Part shown: positions 46,461 to 57,363 of the stretch, in pieces
Layout: each line of letters begins with the position of its first letter
How positions within the stretch are numbered: position 1 is the stretch's first letter
NCBI GenBank assembly: GCA_025716815.1
Contig: JAIXMN010000030.1
Span: 186,001-250,000 of the forward strand
Reading direction: 5' to 3'
Length of the DNA: 64,000 nt
Source: Dichotomocladium elegans
Lineage: Eukaryota; Mucoromycota; Mucoromycetes; Mucorales; Lichtheimiaceae
Notes under the pieces: generated by a model
Told to the model about the DNA's origin: nothing
Seen by the model: only the letters and a program-made list of their open reading frames with translations
The model's database searches: none
Position numbers and translations under genes: made by a program

Positions 46461-49400
46461 CGCATGTCCACTCTATTCATTTTTGTGATATCTGTTTGTT
46501 CTGCTCTAATAATAGGAATAATTCACACAACAAAACAAAAAGATAGGGGCAATAGCACTATCAGCATAGATTAAGCCTATGTGTTCTCTATGCATGTCAT
46601 AAAAGAGATTTTCCCCCAGGATTTACGGTTCGTGTCTCTGCATTTGATTTGAAGTCTCAAAATTACATACTATCTATCTAGTTTTTAATTCCTCCTTGTA
46701 CCTGGGCCATGCGCGTCCGATATATTGACGAAATAGAGCTTTGTCCATCTTATGTCTGATCTGATACATAGTCGGTCTCGATTGCGTCCATAAATACTGC
46801 TAGAGAAAGCTTGTTTCAGTAAAAATGGATAAAAGCCATTGGGTGAGCTGTGTAGATCTTATTTACCTCCAGCCTTATAACCCCTACGAGGACGGTTGTC
46901 GCATTTACATAGTTCAGCAGCGCACAGTGTGAGACTTCATCTCATATCCTCAGATGCGGCCTACGCTATGTGTTTGGACATGTACCGATCCTCAGACTGC
47001 AGAAGAGAGTCCTAGCCCTGAAAATCGTGCATTGTATATTTCATACGGTGAAGATCCCAAACATGCACTTTACATAGCCGATTAGCCGCTTGCCTATCTT
47101 CATAGGATATTGGCTGCTCCTTTCATAACCCGCTTTCTATAGTGTGGGGCCGAGACTTGGCTGTGGAAACTATGCTAGAGGGGTTATAGGAGATAAGAAT
47201 TCTGTCACGATGTGATGCTACTTGGGATAAAAATTAAATGCCTCAAAACACTGGAACCAGACACCTCTTTCACTTTTCCTCATTCACTTTCACGCACACA
47301 CATCTACTCCTCGAGTCATTTTATTTTCACCAACCTCCTTGTTAATCCCATCTTTCTTTCCGGCTTTTCGGTTTGACCTTTTTGTGAGAAAATACGTATT
47401 ACAAGAACAAGCGAAGAAGATGCGACTGGGTGGCAGTGTCTGGACCGCACGACCCTATCAGCTGAGCTGCTAGAAGAGGCGCATAGAGATCATCTGGAGA
47501 GATATCGTACAACCTGCCCTTGATGAGAAATATTAAACACACAGTAGGGGTTAGGGTAATAGAGTTTATTAGAGATGAAAATATGATCAAATTTGAGGTA
47601 TATATGCCATCGCGCCTGGCTGTATAGAGGCTAGAAAAAGTTGTTTATCGTGAAATTTGATGAAGAAAACGTTTATTTCCCGCCTTGTATAGGAGTTAAA
47701 CGATCAGTACTATCGGTAATACGTAAATATGCATTGAACAGCAGACGATAATTTCACGCGTCTAGCTCCATTAAGATCGCGCTTTATTTTTCATCAATTA
47801 GATCTTGACTGTGAGAGTTTCCTTTATTATTATTGACTTTTTTGTAGCTGCAACTCATTGTAAATGACGTGTTCATCTTCCACGCACCGTGCATCGATTA
47901 TCTGTTAGAAATGCCTCGAGGGTTTTTCCCTTCCCCCTTTCTCTATTTATGCACAAAGCGATACTATCAGCAAGGAGGATAACTTAAACAGACGATGTGT
48001 ATGTGCGTGTGAGAGTCTCTAAGAGAGACTAAGAGTATTGTAAGTCAGAATGCTGGGAGGCCCGTGCTTATGTAATGCCGTTATTAAGCCAGTCTATTTT
48101 TTTATTCCTTCCATCTATCACACTTGTAATGTCTGTGTTTCAGCCGCAGTCGACTGCGTATATCTTTAATCATGTATCTTGTTGAGATGTTCAACCCCAT
48201 GGTATATTCATTAGCCACAATATAATATTATAACCGTTTGTCTTTAATTACCAGATATTAGAGTCGATCAGAAGATGATGAACTAAGAGGCATCCGAGCG
48301 CCATTTAGGGGTACGTTAATGTTTATAATGTACTTAAATCTCACGGAAACGGATAAAAAATAAAATAAAAAAGGAGCAGAGGGCTGAAACGAGTGTGCGA
48401 CAGGAAAAGGAAAGCGCTTGACCGAATTCGTAAAATAGCCGATGCAGGTGGTACTGTTTGAGATGCCAAACACATAAAGAAAAGGGATTGGGGGTTGGAA
48501 TGATATCTCCTCAACATCCAGAGCTTGTCTCCACGCCGTCCTCCCCATCCCTATTCAAGAGATAGTGCGTGTTAACTTGGCGTTAACTCTGTAGGAGGGG
48601 AAAATAGAAATATTCCCTGCTAGTGTATTGATAGGTATCCATGTATATTGGTCCACTTGACCTGAAGGGAGGACTCCTTCTTGCCTCTATTTCCTGGCCA
48701 TATACAGAAACAAAAGACATACAAAGCGCATATGTCCCAGGAGATGGAAAAGTCGCAGTAACTCGTCGCGCTTAAACATACAAGTCCAAGCTGTTTTTAT
48801 CGATGTTGTCATTGTTGTCTTCAGGCAAGGTAAAGTTGAGTTTAAGAACAAGAAGTAAATAAACACTTGGGACACAAATGCTATGGATGGCCTAGCATAT
48901 GACCCAAGAGAAAAAAACGTGTAGGTATTAACTCAGTTCGTGACAATATCCCACATGGAATCCACCATATGACAATGGGTTGTAGCATTAAAACATAAAG
49001 AGTCTAGGGTGAAAACTAGTTTAATTTTTTTCTGATCTGCTATTTCTACCCCACGATGGTTTCCGTCGATAATAGAAAAGAACGAGAGCATTTAAAAGAG
49101 AGGAAAAGGAGCTTGACAGGGGTAGTACACTGTATGTGCGTAGCTGATTTGTCCCTCTGCCGTACATTGTGTCCAAAATAGACTAACCCAGAGAGGATAA
49201 GTAAGTATGCGTATGTGCACAAAGGCGCGCAAATCATGGATGAGTAAACTAGATCACTAATATGTGGTTATATAATCACAGTTGTGGTTATGAGAGCACC
49301 AATGTCAAATTTGATGTTTTCTGCTATTTCTCCCTCTCTTTTTTCATACACAAGTCATTAGAGTCATCGACTGAAGCGTGATATGCGTTCTAGATGTAAA

Positions 49401-50194
49401 TCGTATGCACTTGCGTTAATGCATGCTTGATGTACCGTGTCTAACCCCTGATTATTTCTGAATGTCCCATCCCTTCTATCTTTCTCAATTGTGCGATATG
49501 TAAAAGCCGTGCTGAGACACAGGCAGTGTCAAGTAAACAAAAGAAATCACCTCCTTTCCCCTATGTTGATCTCGCATTAGCCAAAAAAAAAAAACATAAA
49601 ATGGCGAAGGTTCGTCAAGCATGTAATGCTCTATTGCCATTTAGGAATAAAATGGCCGTGAACCTTCCGGGATGGTATATATGTATGAGTTCATACGCTA
49701 GTATGTTCCACGACTGCCTTTTTGTTAGTTTAAAGACTTGACATGAAACGGATGTTAATTGGTCCACTTCATGGGAAAACAGATAATCTGTATATGCCCA
49801 GTATCTGACCTCGTCCACGTAACATCCGTAGAGATATATAGTTATCAAAGGTGCTAACTCGTCGATCATTTCTATATGTTGTATATTTCCTTTTCGCTGC
49901 CTTATCCTGTCTTGCACTATTATGCGATATTGACCATACTCCCCACATATCCCGTTAGCGAACGCTTCCGATTTTCCTTTCCCCTTTCTCGGCAGACAAA
50001 ACAAAAAAGCACTCCTTCTTTATCGTTCTGGTCTTTTCTCCTCTATTCACCTCCACCCATTCATCTCAAACGGCCCCTCTGTGTGCAACCCCACCCCCGC
50101 TTTATCCCTCTCTTTTCTTCCCCCCCCCGAAAAAATCGAGAGATATTCATTCCACTAGTGCCTTTCCTCCTTCCTCGACAACGGAAACGAGACG
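46461..50194. other. Gene-poor AT-rich region, 3.7 kb
   Basis: No convincing exon, RNA gene or repeat was found. A stretch near 47430-47480 read on the minus strand looks like a tRNA D-arm (CAGCTCAGCTGATAGG) but lacks a T-arm. The final 250 bp before 50195 are strongly C/T-rich (CTTTCCTCCTTCC, TTCTTCCCCCCCCC), like a fungal core promoter. Confidence 0.4.
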
Positions 50195-50311
50195 ATGGCG
50201 AATAAGAAAGACTCAAAAAACGCTCCATATGCTGAACCCTACGAGACCTACAATGTGGATCGAACGCGAAAGAAAAAGTCTTACCCCGAACAAAAAGAAC
50301 TCCAAGCCTGA
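50195..50311 (+). CDS. Small ORF of 38 aa
   Basis: ATG in good context (GAGACGATGG) after a long pyrimidine-rich leader with the layout of the other fungal promoters in this window. The product is hydrophilic and lysine-rich (MANKKDSKNAPYAEP, then DRTRKKKSYPEQKE) and ends in TGA. About 100 bp downstream there is an A-rich segment with repeated AATAAA (50425-50442), a plausible poly(A) region. No family recognised; too short to be sure. Confidence 0.4.
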   Translation: MANKKDSKNAPYAEPYETYNVDRTRKKKSYPEQKELQA

Positions 50312-50873
50312 TCCATTACTGCTGACGTCGCTATGATCTTGCTTCAGCTATTGTCTTTTTCTATTTTTTTTTCTCCAGATGAATTGTGATAGATGCATAA
50401 CTTTTAATGATCTTGCCGAAAAATAAAATAAAATAAATAAAAAAGACAATGATCGGTAGATGAGATTAACTTTAACAGCTTTTGTCAATATCCGATCGAG
50501 TGTCTCCGAGCGCCTTCTTTATAATAGGAAATTTGGATACACCAAGAGCGAACGAGAACAAAAAAAGGGATGGCCACACTATACCAACATATAAAAAATG
50601 GCGCACTTGTCCCTGAACTCGCAGGGATATTCAAGGTATAAAAAGGACAGATGTTTCCCGGTTAGCAGGCTCATCATTCTGATTCAAACATCTTTAACTT
50701 TATTCTTTCTCATCCAGCTCTACGAACTCCGGTCTAAAAGCTCACAAGACAATGAAAAGTTTGTGTTTTCAAAATATATATAACAGTAAAGAAAGACAAA
50801 TGAACTCACCTATTGTGCTACAGTCGCTGACATTCTGAATCCATCATCATCGGCAGCGGCGGCGGCGGCGGCA

Positions 50874-50904
<31 letters not shown>

Positions 50905-51002
50905 CAACAACAACAGCAACAGGTACAACGCCCGAACAGACAACGGCAAGAACAACAACAACCTTGTCAACATCTTCTTCCGACAGCCATCGGCGAGGCA
51001 CT
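50312..51002. other. Leader region of the Myb-like gene
   Basis: Contains TATAAAAA at 50637 and an open, in-phase stretch from about 50785 to 51002 with Ala (GCG/GCA) and Thr (ACA) runs that continues into the Myb-like frame but has no ATG. It may be a 5' exon spliced from an unseen start, or untranslated leader. Two short upstream ATG frames (near 50749 and 50797) precede it. Confidence 0.45.
50637..50644 (+). promoter_or_regulatory. TATA-like box
   Basis: TATAAAAA lies about 365 bp upstream of the first in-frame ATG of the Myb-like gene. Position fits a promoter if the long leader is real. Confidence 0.3.
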
Positions 51003-51575
51003 ATGTACCGCGGCCTCCATCATCCTCTCTTGCTTACAGCCCTTGCACCCTACCCTTACTATCGCTGTCCCGTCTATGATCACCAAGAATATCTGATACC
51101 TGAAAACTACGGAAAGCCCCGCAATCGTTTCTCTGAGTACGAAGATGCTGTTATCTGCGAAGGAGTAGCGCGCGGCCTGACGTGGGGGCAAATCTCGGCC
51201 CAACTACCAAACCGTAAACGGGCGACTTGTTTCAATCGGTACCGTACTTTGCAGGGAATCCGCAAGTCGCGCAGAAGCTATCGGCATCCCCATTCGATGC
51301 TTACGGGATCGTCTTACCCTATCACGCCCGGGTATTCCAGGCGAGCCTCGACTGTGTCCTCGTGCTCTTCATTTGGATCCACACCATCGCCTCCTACAAT
51401 GCCATCCAACTGGCTGCCTAATACGCCGCCTTTGTTTAAGGACACCGTGACACAGGCGTCTTCGGCCGTCATCCAGACCGTCCCGGCTGGATACTTTTTA
51501 ACTGACCTGCAGCATCAACCATCTCAATGGATAGGTCCTACGCTCGGTAGTCGGTATCACTTTGGCTATCATTAG
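51003..51575 (+). CDS. Myb/SANT-like DNA-binding protein
   Basis: From the ATG at 51003 the frame encodes 190 aa. Residues about 40-85 resemble a single Myb/SANT or homeodomain-like helix bundle (NRFSEYEDAVICEGVARG, LTWGQISAQLPNRKRATC, FNRYRTLQGIRKSRR): an acidic first helix, the spaced W in the second, and the basic third helix with the R-x2-CFNRYRT pattern. The C-terminal half is Ser/Pro-rich and ends with GPTLGSRYHFGYH. The same frame is open upstream for about 73 codons with Ala and Thr runs but no ATG, so the protein may start in an unseen exon. Probable nuclear transcription regulator; target unknown. Confidence 0.65.
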   Translation: MYRGLHHPLLLTALAPYPYYRCPVYDHQEYLIPENYGKPRNRFSEYEDAVICEGVARGLTWGQISAQLPNRKRATCFNRYRTLQGIRKSRRSYRHPHSMLTGSSYPITPGYSRRASTVSSCSSFGSTPSPPTMPSNWLPNTPPLFKDTVTQASSAVIQTVPAGYFLTDLQHQPSQWIGPTLGSRYHFGYH

Positions 51576-52995
51576 ATGGATCTATATCCTTCTGTAGTCG
51601 TCTAGTGCGTGCGTGCGTGTGTGTGTGTGTGGGAATGTTCTTGCTCTTCCTTTCGTTATACTTCATCCTTCTGTCGATTTGTAGATAGCAAACCCGTACT
51701 CTCTCATTCAAATTTTCTTGGCTTCCATCTGTCGTTTCCTCCGTCTCTCCCCCTCCCTTTCTTTCTCTCTGTCTGGCGCGCGCGCTCTCTCGCTTTTCAC
51801 AGTAGCGTCCCCTCATCCCACTAATTCCACTTTTTGCTGCGTGTATATATGGGGGATCGTCTATGATATCTCATGTAAATTTATACTACTCGCTTTTCCG
51901 TTCCTTCTTTCTTTTTGTCTACACGCGACGCGTACTCAATTTGTTTTGAACTTTTTTCTTTATGTTCGAGCTTCGTTTTTTTTTTTCGTTTGTTCCGTTC
52001 TATCCGAACTGAATAAAATGTTTGGCTTCCTCTGGAGTGCAACGCGCACATGACCAAAAATATACAGTATTTTCAGGGCGGGAAGGGAAGTGCATGGTTC
52101 TAAAGCAATGAGAAAACACGAGATCGCTTGTTTCGGTTGGAGAGAGAGAGGGAGGGAGGGAGAGAGGGAGGGAGAGAGAGAACATAGTAGGATGATTTTA
52201 AAATGGACCGCAAGGCCCAGTAATGACTACATGCGTTATCTCTATATTCATACACGCGCAAACGCACATACACGTAAAAGTATACGCGCGCACCCACTCA
52301 GGAAAAAAAAACACATACATCCAATGCACGTGCACGCCTATTGCGTTTGTGTGCTGTTTCCCCTCCTATTAGGGAACCTAACCACACATTGCGGCAAAAT
52401 TCCCATGACCCGACGAACATATTTTTTCCCGCCTACCCCCCTTTCTCGAACACATATACATGCACCCGTTGCATACGGATTGGAGAGATGTTAGCTTTCT
52501 GCTTACTGTGTTGTATTTATTCCACGCACTGATGCGTTCGACAATGCCGTGCCGTTTGTGTGTGTATGTGTGCGTGTGTGAAGTAATTTGAACAGGAGCA
52601 GCTTAAAACGCGATCTAAACTAAATCATGGGGTGGGAGAAAGGAATTCTGCAGTTACATCCTGCGAAATACTTCCCCCTCCTAGAATAGCAAGGGCACTG
52701 ACCCGTGATGCTGGGCTATGTCATCATAGCACACATACACGCACGCGCATATGGGATAACGTAGCATGAATACGGAATAGGTTAGATTTAATATTCTCCC
52801 TGGAAAAGAGAAGAGAAGTGAGGAGGGGAGGGGGCTGGAAGGCCCGCAAGCAAAGCACTTTGTTCACGGGTTGTGCGTACCTAACATGCGGGGGGGGAGG
52901 AACCTGATCCCCCAGACTTCTCCGTTCTAAAAAGGTGCAAATATATATACAAAACGAGCAAGACAGACCCAACGCGGAGCAATTTTTTATTTTGT
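51576..52995. other. Spacer with simple repeats
   Basis: Convergent 3' ends of the Myb-like gene and the Vps3844-like gene. It holds GT repeats (51609-51630, 52556-52580), CA-rich sequence (52245-52330) and a GGGA/GA tract. No gene seen. Confidence 0.45.
52141..52182. repeat. GA/GGGA simple repeat
   Basis: About 42 bp of GA and GGGA units in non-coding sequence. Confidence 0.9.
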
Positions 52996-54591
52996 TTAGT
53001 CTTGTTTGGGAAGAGCTTGGGGTACCAGTATGACACCACCGTTGCCAACTTCACCACTCTTGTACACAAACATGAGTACGCCCGAAGTCAGAATGATGAG
53101 AGTGACGCCAGTCCAGAACAGAAGCTGGAAATCCGCCACGGCATCCTGGACTTCGCAAGCACTACCAAGGAACGATGGCGAGCTGCATTGGCAAATGTAG
53201 CAGCTGTCCTTAGCTGGAACACAGGAACCGCGACCGCTGCAGCTCGAGGTCTCATTCAGACAAGCAGCTTCGGTCACAAAGCAAGTCTTTTCATTCTGCA
53301 ACGGCTCGACGGGGAGGCCGCGCTTGCCCAGGCTCGTGCCATAGTAGCGTCCGGGAGTAAAGACCAAGGTAATCAATGAGCGTTGATCGGCATGGACCGC
53401 TTGATAGCCGGGTATCACAGTCTGAAATACACATGTGTAGAAGTAAATGGATTGCGCCGTTTTTCCACTCATCCTTTCTGTACCTTCTCAAAAAGATCAT
53501 TCAACAAATGCTCAGCCTCTTGATACTGAGCAGAGTTTACACCGTATACCTTGCCCAGAAGCTACATTCGGACCATGCCATTGTTGTCCGTTCGCATAAG
53601 TAAACAACCCTTTGCTTTGCTCTTTATCTTCCATTCTTACCTGCAAGCCCTCCATCTTGATAGCGATGAAGTCTGAGTCCTTCTGAAAGACACTCTTCAT
53701 ATAGTGAAGCTCCCGAATAAACGTAATATCAGCCTAGGGATAGATACGCATGAGTACAGGCGCATCGGCAAGCCATCATCGATCTCTTTAGCCTCAGATG
53801 CGACCAAATGTACCTGTTGAGTCAAATCAAAAACACCGCTGTCGTCGGTGACATCGATATCCATAAGCGCTAGATTGGACATGACAGTGACCTGTCGGCC
53901 CTTCTCCTCAAGTGCTTGTGCAGTATCGTCTGCAACGGCCATGTAGTCCTCAGCAACATTATCCGACACGTAGAATGCAGGCGAAGGCAAGATGGCTATT
54001 CATCTTTTTGTCAGTTACCGAAGAAACATAATATAGCCGGAGAACAATTGAAAAAAAAACAAAAGAGACACAGAGACACGCGCGCGAGCACACATGTCCC
54101 TCATACCTTCAGGCGAATTGACACCAGATACGACAATGAAGAGGCCGTTATCGAGTTTTTTCTCAAAAACGTCATCTTGCTCATGGGACCACCAAGCGCC
54201 GCGATTGCTCCAAACAGCTTTGGCACCGGCAATGGTCTCCTGCTTATAAGCTTCTTCCATGTGTTCGATAGGATGGCAGCCTGTGGTGTCGGTCATGTGG
54301 GACAGAATCATAGAAAAGGCGTCCAACGGCACCGTGCTCTTTTCAGTCGCCATGTCCACTGGAATATCGACGTGATTCCCGTCGGAAACCATGTAAACCG
54401 CAGACCGAGCTACCATCGCGATGTGCGCGTTACGCATGAGTCCGTGTATGCATGTGTATGTCAGTCTCTCAGCTAGCGCCTCCCCCCCCAACATTCCATC
54501 CGACCAGTGCATAATGTATAAAAAAAGAAAAAGTACCCATCACGGTCGCACTAGCCACAAGTAGGCTCAGGACAATTCCAGGCGTTTTCAT
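52996..54591 (-). CDS. Vps3844-like membrane protein (DUF3844)
   Basis: Six exons, 54537-54591, 54107-54409, 53814-53995, 53641-53733, 53484-53561 and 52996-53421, give 378 aa. Exon 1 plus the first codon of exon 2 makes a signal peptide (GIVLSLLVASATVMA). A long lumenal region follows. Near the C-terminus is the cysteine-rich DUF3844 pattern: CFVTEAACLNETSSCSGRG, then SCYICQCSSPSFLGSACE, an EGF-like arrangement. One membrane helix follows (LLFWTGVTLIILTSGVLMFV) with a short tail. In yeasts and moulds proteins with this domain are ER or vacuolar-sorting membrane proteins of poorly known function. Domain name is given from memory of the pattern. All introns are GT-AG. Confidence 0.8.
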
Positions 54592-54933
54592 TGTATGTTG
54601 AATGAGGGGTTTCGCTCTCTCAGGTATATTTGAAAAAAGAAAATGAGTCGAAACACCAGAGTTGGGCGTACCTACACACAACACCCCGCCTCCTGTTTCA
54701 AAGGTGCAACGGCTGAGAGAAAGATCTCCGGGCGGGGAACGAAAACGAAGAGGGGCATTCGGTACAAATGAAACACCAGCCTGTCAACGATCTTTATGTC
54801 GGATGTAGCTTTGCTCATCAGATTCATTGCCTCAGAAAAATAAGGTACGACGCCTATATATATATATATATATCAGTGTGTGTGTTTGTGTGTAATTCAA
54901 TGATATGAAAAATGTGAAGAAAAGATGTAAACA
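54592..54933. other. Promoter region of the Vps3844-like gene
   Basis: Short spacer with a TA repeat (54855-54872). No gene seen. Confidence 0.45.
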
Positions 54934-56073
54934 TGCCGTATTTTCCAAAATCAAAAGTCGCATTTTCCAGTTCTGTAAGTTGCGTTTTGCCCAGAATACG
55001 CATGACGACAAATGAAATGCCACAGGCGTCCACGGAAAGATGTCGCTTGGCAAATACGTCTCTATAAAGCTCGTCATTTTGACTCTTTCTCTTTTATACC
55101 CTTTTACATGCTGGATTGAGCAATCTATTTTTTTTATTACTATGACCACCTTCATGTTGTTGCTGAGCGTGGCTGCCCTGAACCTGTGGACTATGTTGCC
55201 GATTAAGAAATTTACTCACTGAAATTCGTTTGTTCTTGCACCGAATATCTGTGTAGCATATCTTGCAGAGATAACTCTGATCTTACTAATACCAACGCGA
55301 AAGGATACAGACATTCGGATGAAAGAAGCGCAGTTACACAACGTAACATTGACCGAGACAAACGTAAGATTTTTTCAAACTGATGTTTTGAGAAGGTCTC
55401 GAGTGCATCCGCTGCTAGGAATCATGTTGATTCAGCCCAGCAATGGGCATTACAGACCGAGAAGCACGTGGACGGTATCTTTAAGAAACCTAACGCAAGG
55501 CGTCGTTCGCGTATTCTCAATGAAGAGCATAAAAACGTTATTTTAGAATGCGTTGATGAGAATCCATCCATTGCCCTAGAACAGCTGATGGAGAAAATGC
55601 TCCAGAGATTTGAAGCCTGCCAAGTCTCGAGAACGACGCTCCATCGATTTATGAAAAATGAATGCCTCTTGTCATCGAAAATGGCTCGGTTTCATCCTGC
55701 AGACATGAATAGCGATGCAAAGATCCACGAGCACCTTGACTGGGTGCGCAAATGAGACAGGACTGACATTGACTTTTGGAAAAGTGCGTTTTCCTTGATG
55801 AATCTGGATTCCATTTTAAATGAAAAGCAGCATGACATGGTCCAATAAAGGGACGCCTGCAGTGGTCGCAAGAGCAAAGACAACCGCAATCTTGGGAGCA
55901 ATCTCGGGATCCTTCCTTTCCTCCCTCTTCCGCCATTGTTATCGCAAAGGTTCACCTAGCTATCTTCGGGTTTAGTTGAAGAGTAAGAGGGGCTGATATT
56001 TTCTGTTGACTAACGGGTATATCCATGCGACATAATTTTTCTCCCTTACGGAATTTATTTTTAAAATAAAGTA
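54934..56073 (+). mobile_element. Tc1/mariner element, copy E, internally deleted
   Basis: Starts near 54934 (TATTTTCCAAAATCAAAAGTC) and includes the leader and the DNA-binding half of the transposase; the frame 55468-55755 is the best preserved of any copy (RRRSRILNEEHKNVILECV, TTLHRFMKNE). At about 55910 it jumps from the catalytic region (after the GAISGS-type site) straight into the 3' segment (CTTCCTTTCCTCCCTCTTCC) and then the family tail ending AAAATAAAGTA at 56073. The second and third catalytic residues are therefore deleted. Its right end lies 28 bp from the stop codon of the next gene. Confidence 0.75.
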
Positions 56074-56100
56074 TGAAGGGTTGCGAAAACAATGCTACTA

Positions 56101-57363
56101 CTATGCCAATAAAGGGCGGCTGCCCTGTTGATGAGGATCAAGGTATGACGACCCCGGTTTGGGTGGCAACGGTCGCTCGTCAAGAGGGGATGATGAGGTC
56201 TTCCCCTTCTTTTTATGGTGTATCATGGTTTTAAGCGCATGCTTCGCACCCTCGACAAGCGTAGATCCGGACGATGAGCTCGTTGCTGCGCTCATGCGGC
56301 TCGATGAAGAGAGTCGGCGAGGCCCTTCGGGTCGTCGCTGGTCGATACCGAGTTTTCCGCCGATCGCCATCATTTTCTTCTCCATGACCATACTTGTTCG
56401 CGTCTCCTGATAGCAACTGACACATAAAAGATCAGAGGTGTGAACTTTGTCTGGCGTTGGACACCCAACAATTGACCGCCTGCATCGCGCACACTCGAAC
56501 TCGACCTCATATTGGTCATATAGGGCTATGGCCTGCGCCTCGCGTTCCTCGTACTCTTTGCAGACTGATCGAAAGACGACTGTCCAATCACGCTCCTCTG
56601 TTTGTGGATTAGAGAGACGGTGTTGTTGTTGTTGCTGTTGTTGTCCTGCGAGCAAGTGATCACATGCTTCCAGGAGTAGCTGGGCTTGATACTGGTTGAA
56701 CCGTGCCCAAAACTGCTGACCCTCATGCAAGCGATCCATGCATCCGTCAAGAACAGCTATTTGATCACTCGTATCCTGGCCATGCGAAATGTGTGTATCG
56801 AGCTCTTTTTGCTTTTGATCCATCTGCGTCGCTGTCTGCCGAATGGATGACTGGATTGTCTCAATATCTGCGCGCACCTGGGCGACCTGTTCTTCTGCGT
56901 TTGCATTTTTATCGCGGGCACGCATGTACTTCTTCTGATACTGGCCCTTGAGCAGCGGTACAAAGTAATACTGGTTATACTGTTTTTCCCGTTTCGCTTT
57001 CTTTGTGTAGCGCTGCTGAGCATATGCTCGCATTGCCTGGAGATTCTCCTCGAGGATGGCGAGTGTCTGTTCCTCATCATTGCGTTGCTGGTTTAATTGT
57101 GCTATCTGAAAGCGGAGATCGGCGACGATGGTCTCAGACTGGACGAGCTTGCTTCGGGCTACCGATTGCCGCATGCTGTACTGCCTGTCGAGGGCAGCAA
57201 CCATGACATTGAATGTCCGAATGCGTTTCTGACGGTCTTTGACGGTGTGTTGCAGATGCTTCAGGGTCTGTCTGGCATGTCTGCGGAGGCTAGGGTCAGC
57301 ACTGAAAAGATTTTGGATAACATCGTCTGCAAGTCTGACACTGACACTGATAGATGATTCCAT
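56101..57363 (-). CDS. Coiled-coil protein with a C-terminal zinc-ribbon-like motif
   Basis: Single-exon frame; starting at the ATG at 57363 it gives 420 aa (upstream in-frame codons are Pro/Leu-rich and less likely coding). Residues about 30-230 are helical and charged with coiled-coil character (SETIVADLRFQIAQLNQQR, EEQVAQVRADIETIQSSI). A run of eight Gln follows, then a CxxC pair (FECARC, later LLCVSC) about 30 residues apart, suggesting zinc binding. The tail is Ser-rich and basic (SSSSGS, MIHHKKKGK, LPPKP). I do not recognise a named family. Its 3' end adjoins Tc1 copy E, so its natural 3' region may have been replaced. Confidence 0.7.
   Translation of the reverse strand: MESSISVSVRLADDVIQNLFSADPSLRRHARQTLKHLQHTVKDRQKRIRTFNVMVAALDRQYSMRQSVARSKLVQSETIVADLRFQIAQLNQQRNDEEQTLAILEENLQAMRAYAQQRYTKKAKREKQYNQYYFVPLLKGQYQKKYMRARDKNANAEEQVAQVRADIETIQSSIRQTATQMDQKQKELDTHISHGQDTSDQIAVLDGCMDRLHEGQQFWARFNQYQAQLLLEACDHLLAGQQQQQQQHRLSNPQTEERDWTVVFRSVCKEYEEREAQAIALYDQYEVEFECARCRRSIVGCPTPDKVHTSDLLCVSCYQETRTSMVMEKKMMAIGGKLGIDQRRPEGPRRLSSSSRMSAATSSSSGSTLVEGAKHALKTMIHHKKKGKTSSSPLDERPLPPKPGSSYLDPHQQGSRPLLA

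Noticed and set aside
47430..47490. tRNA-like sequence on the minus strand (CAGCTCAGCTGATAGG)
   Set aside because: It has a D-arm-like part only. No T-arm GTTCGAATC, no paired acceptor stem and no clear anticodon arm could be drawn.
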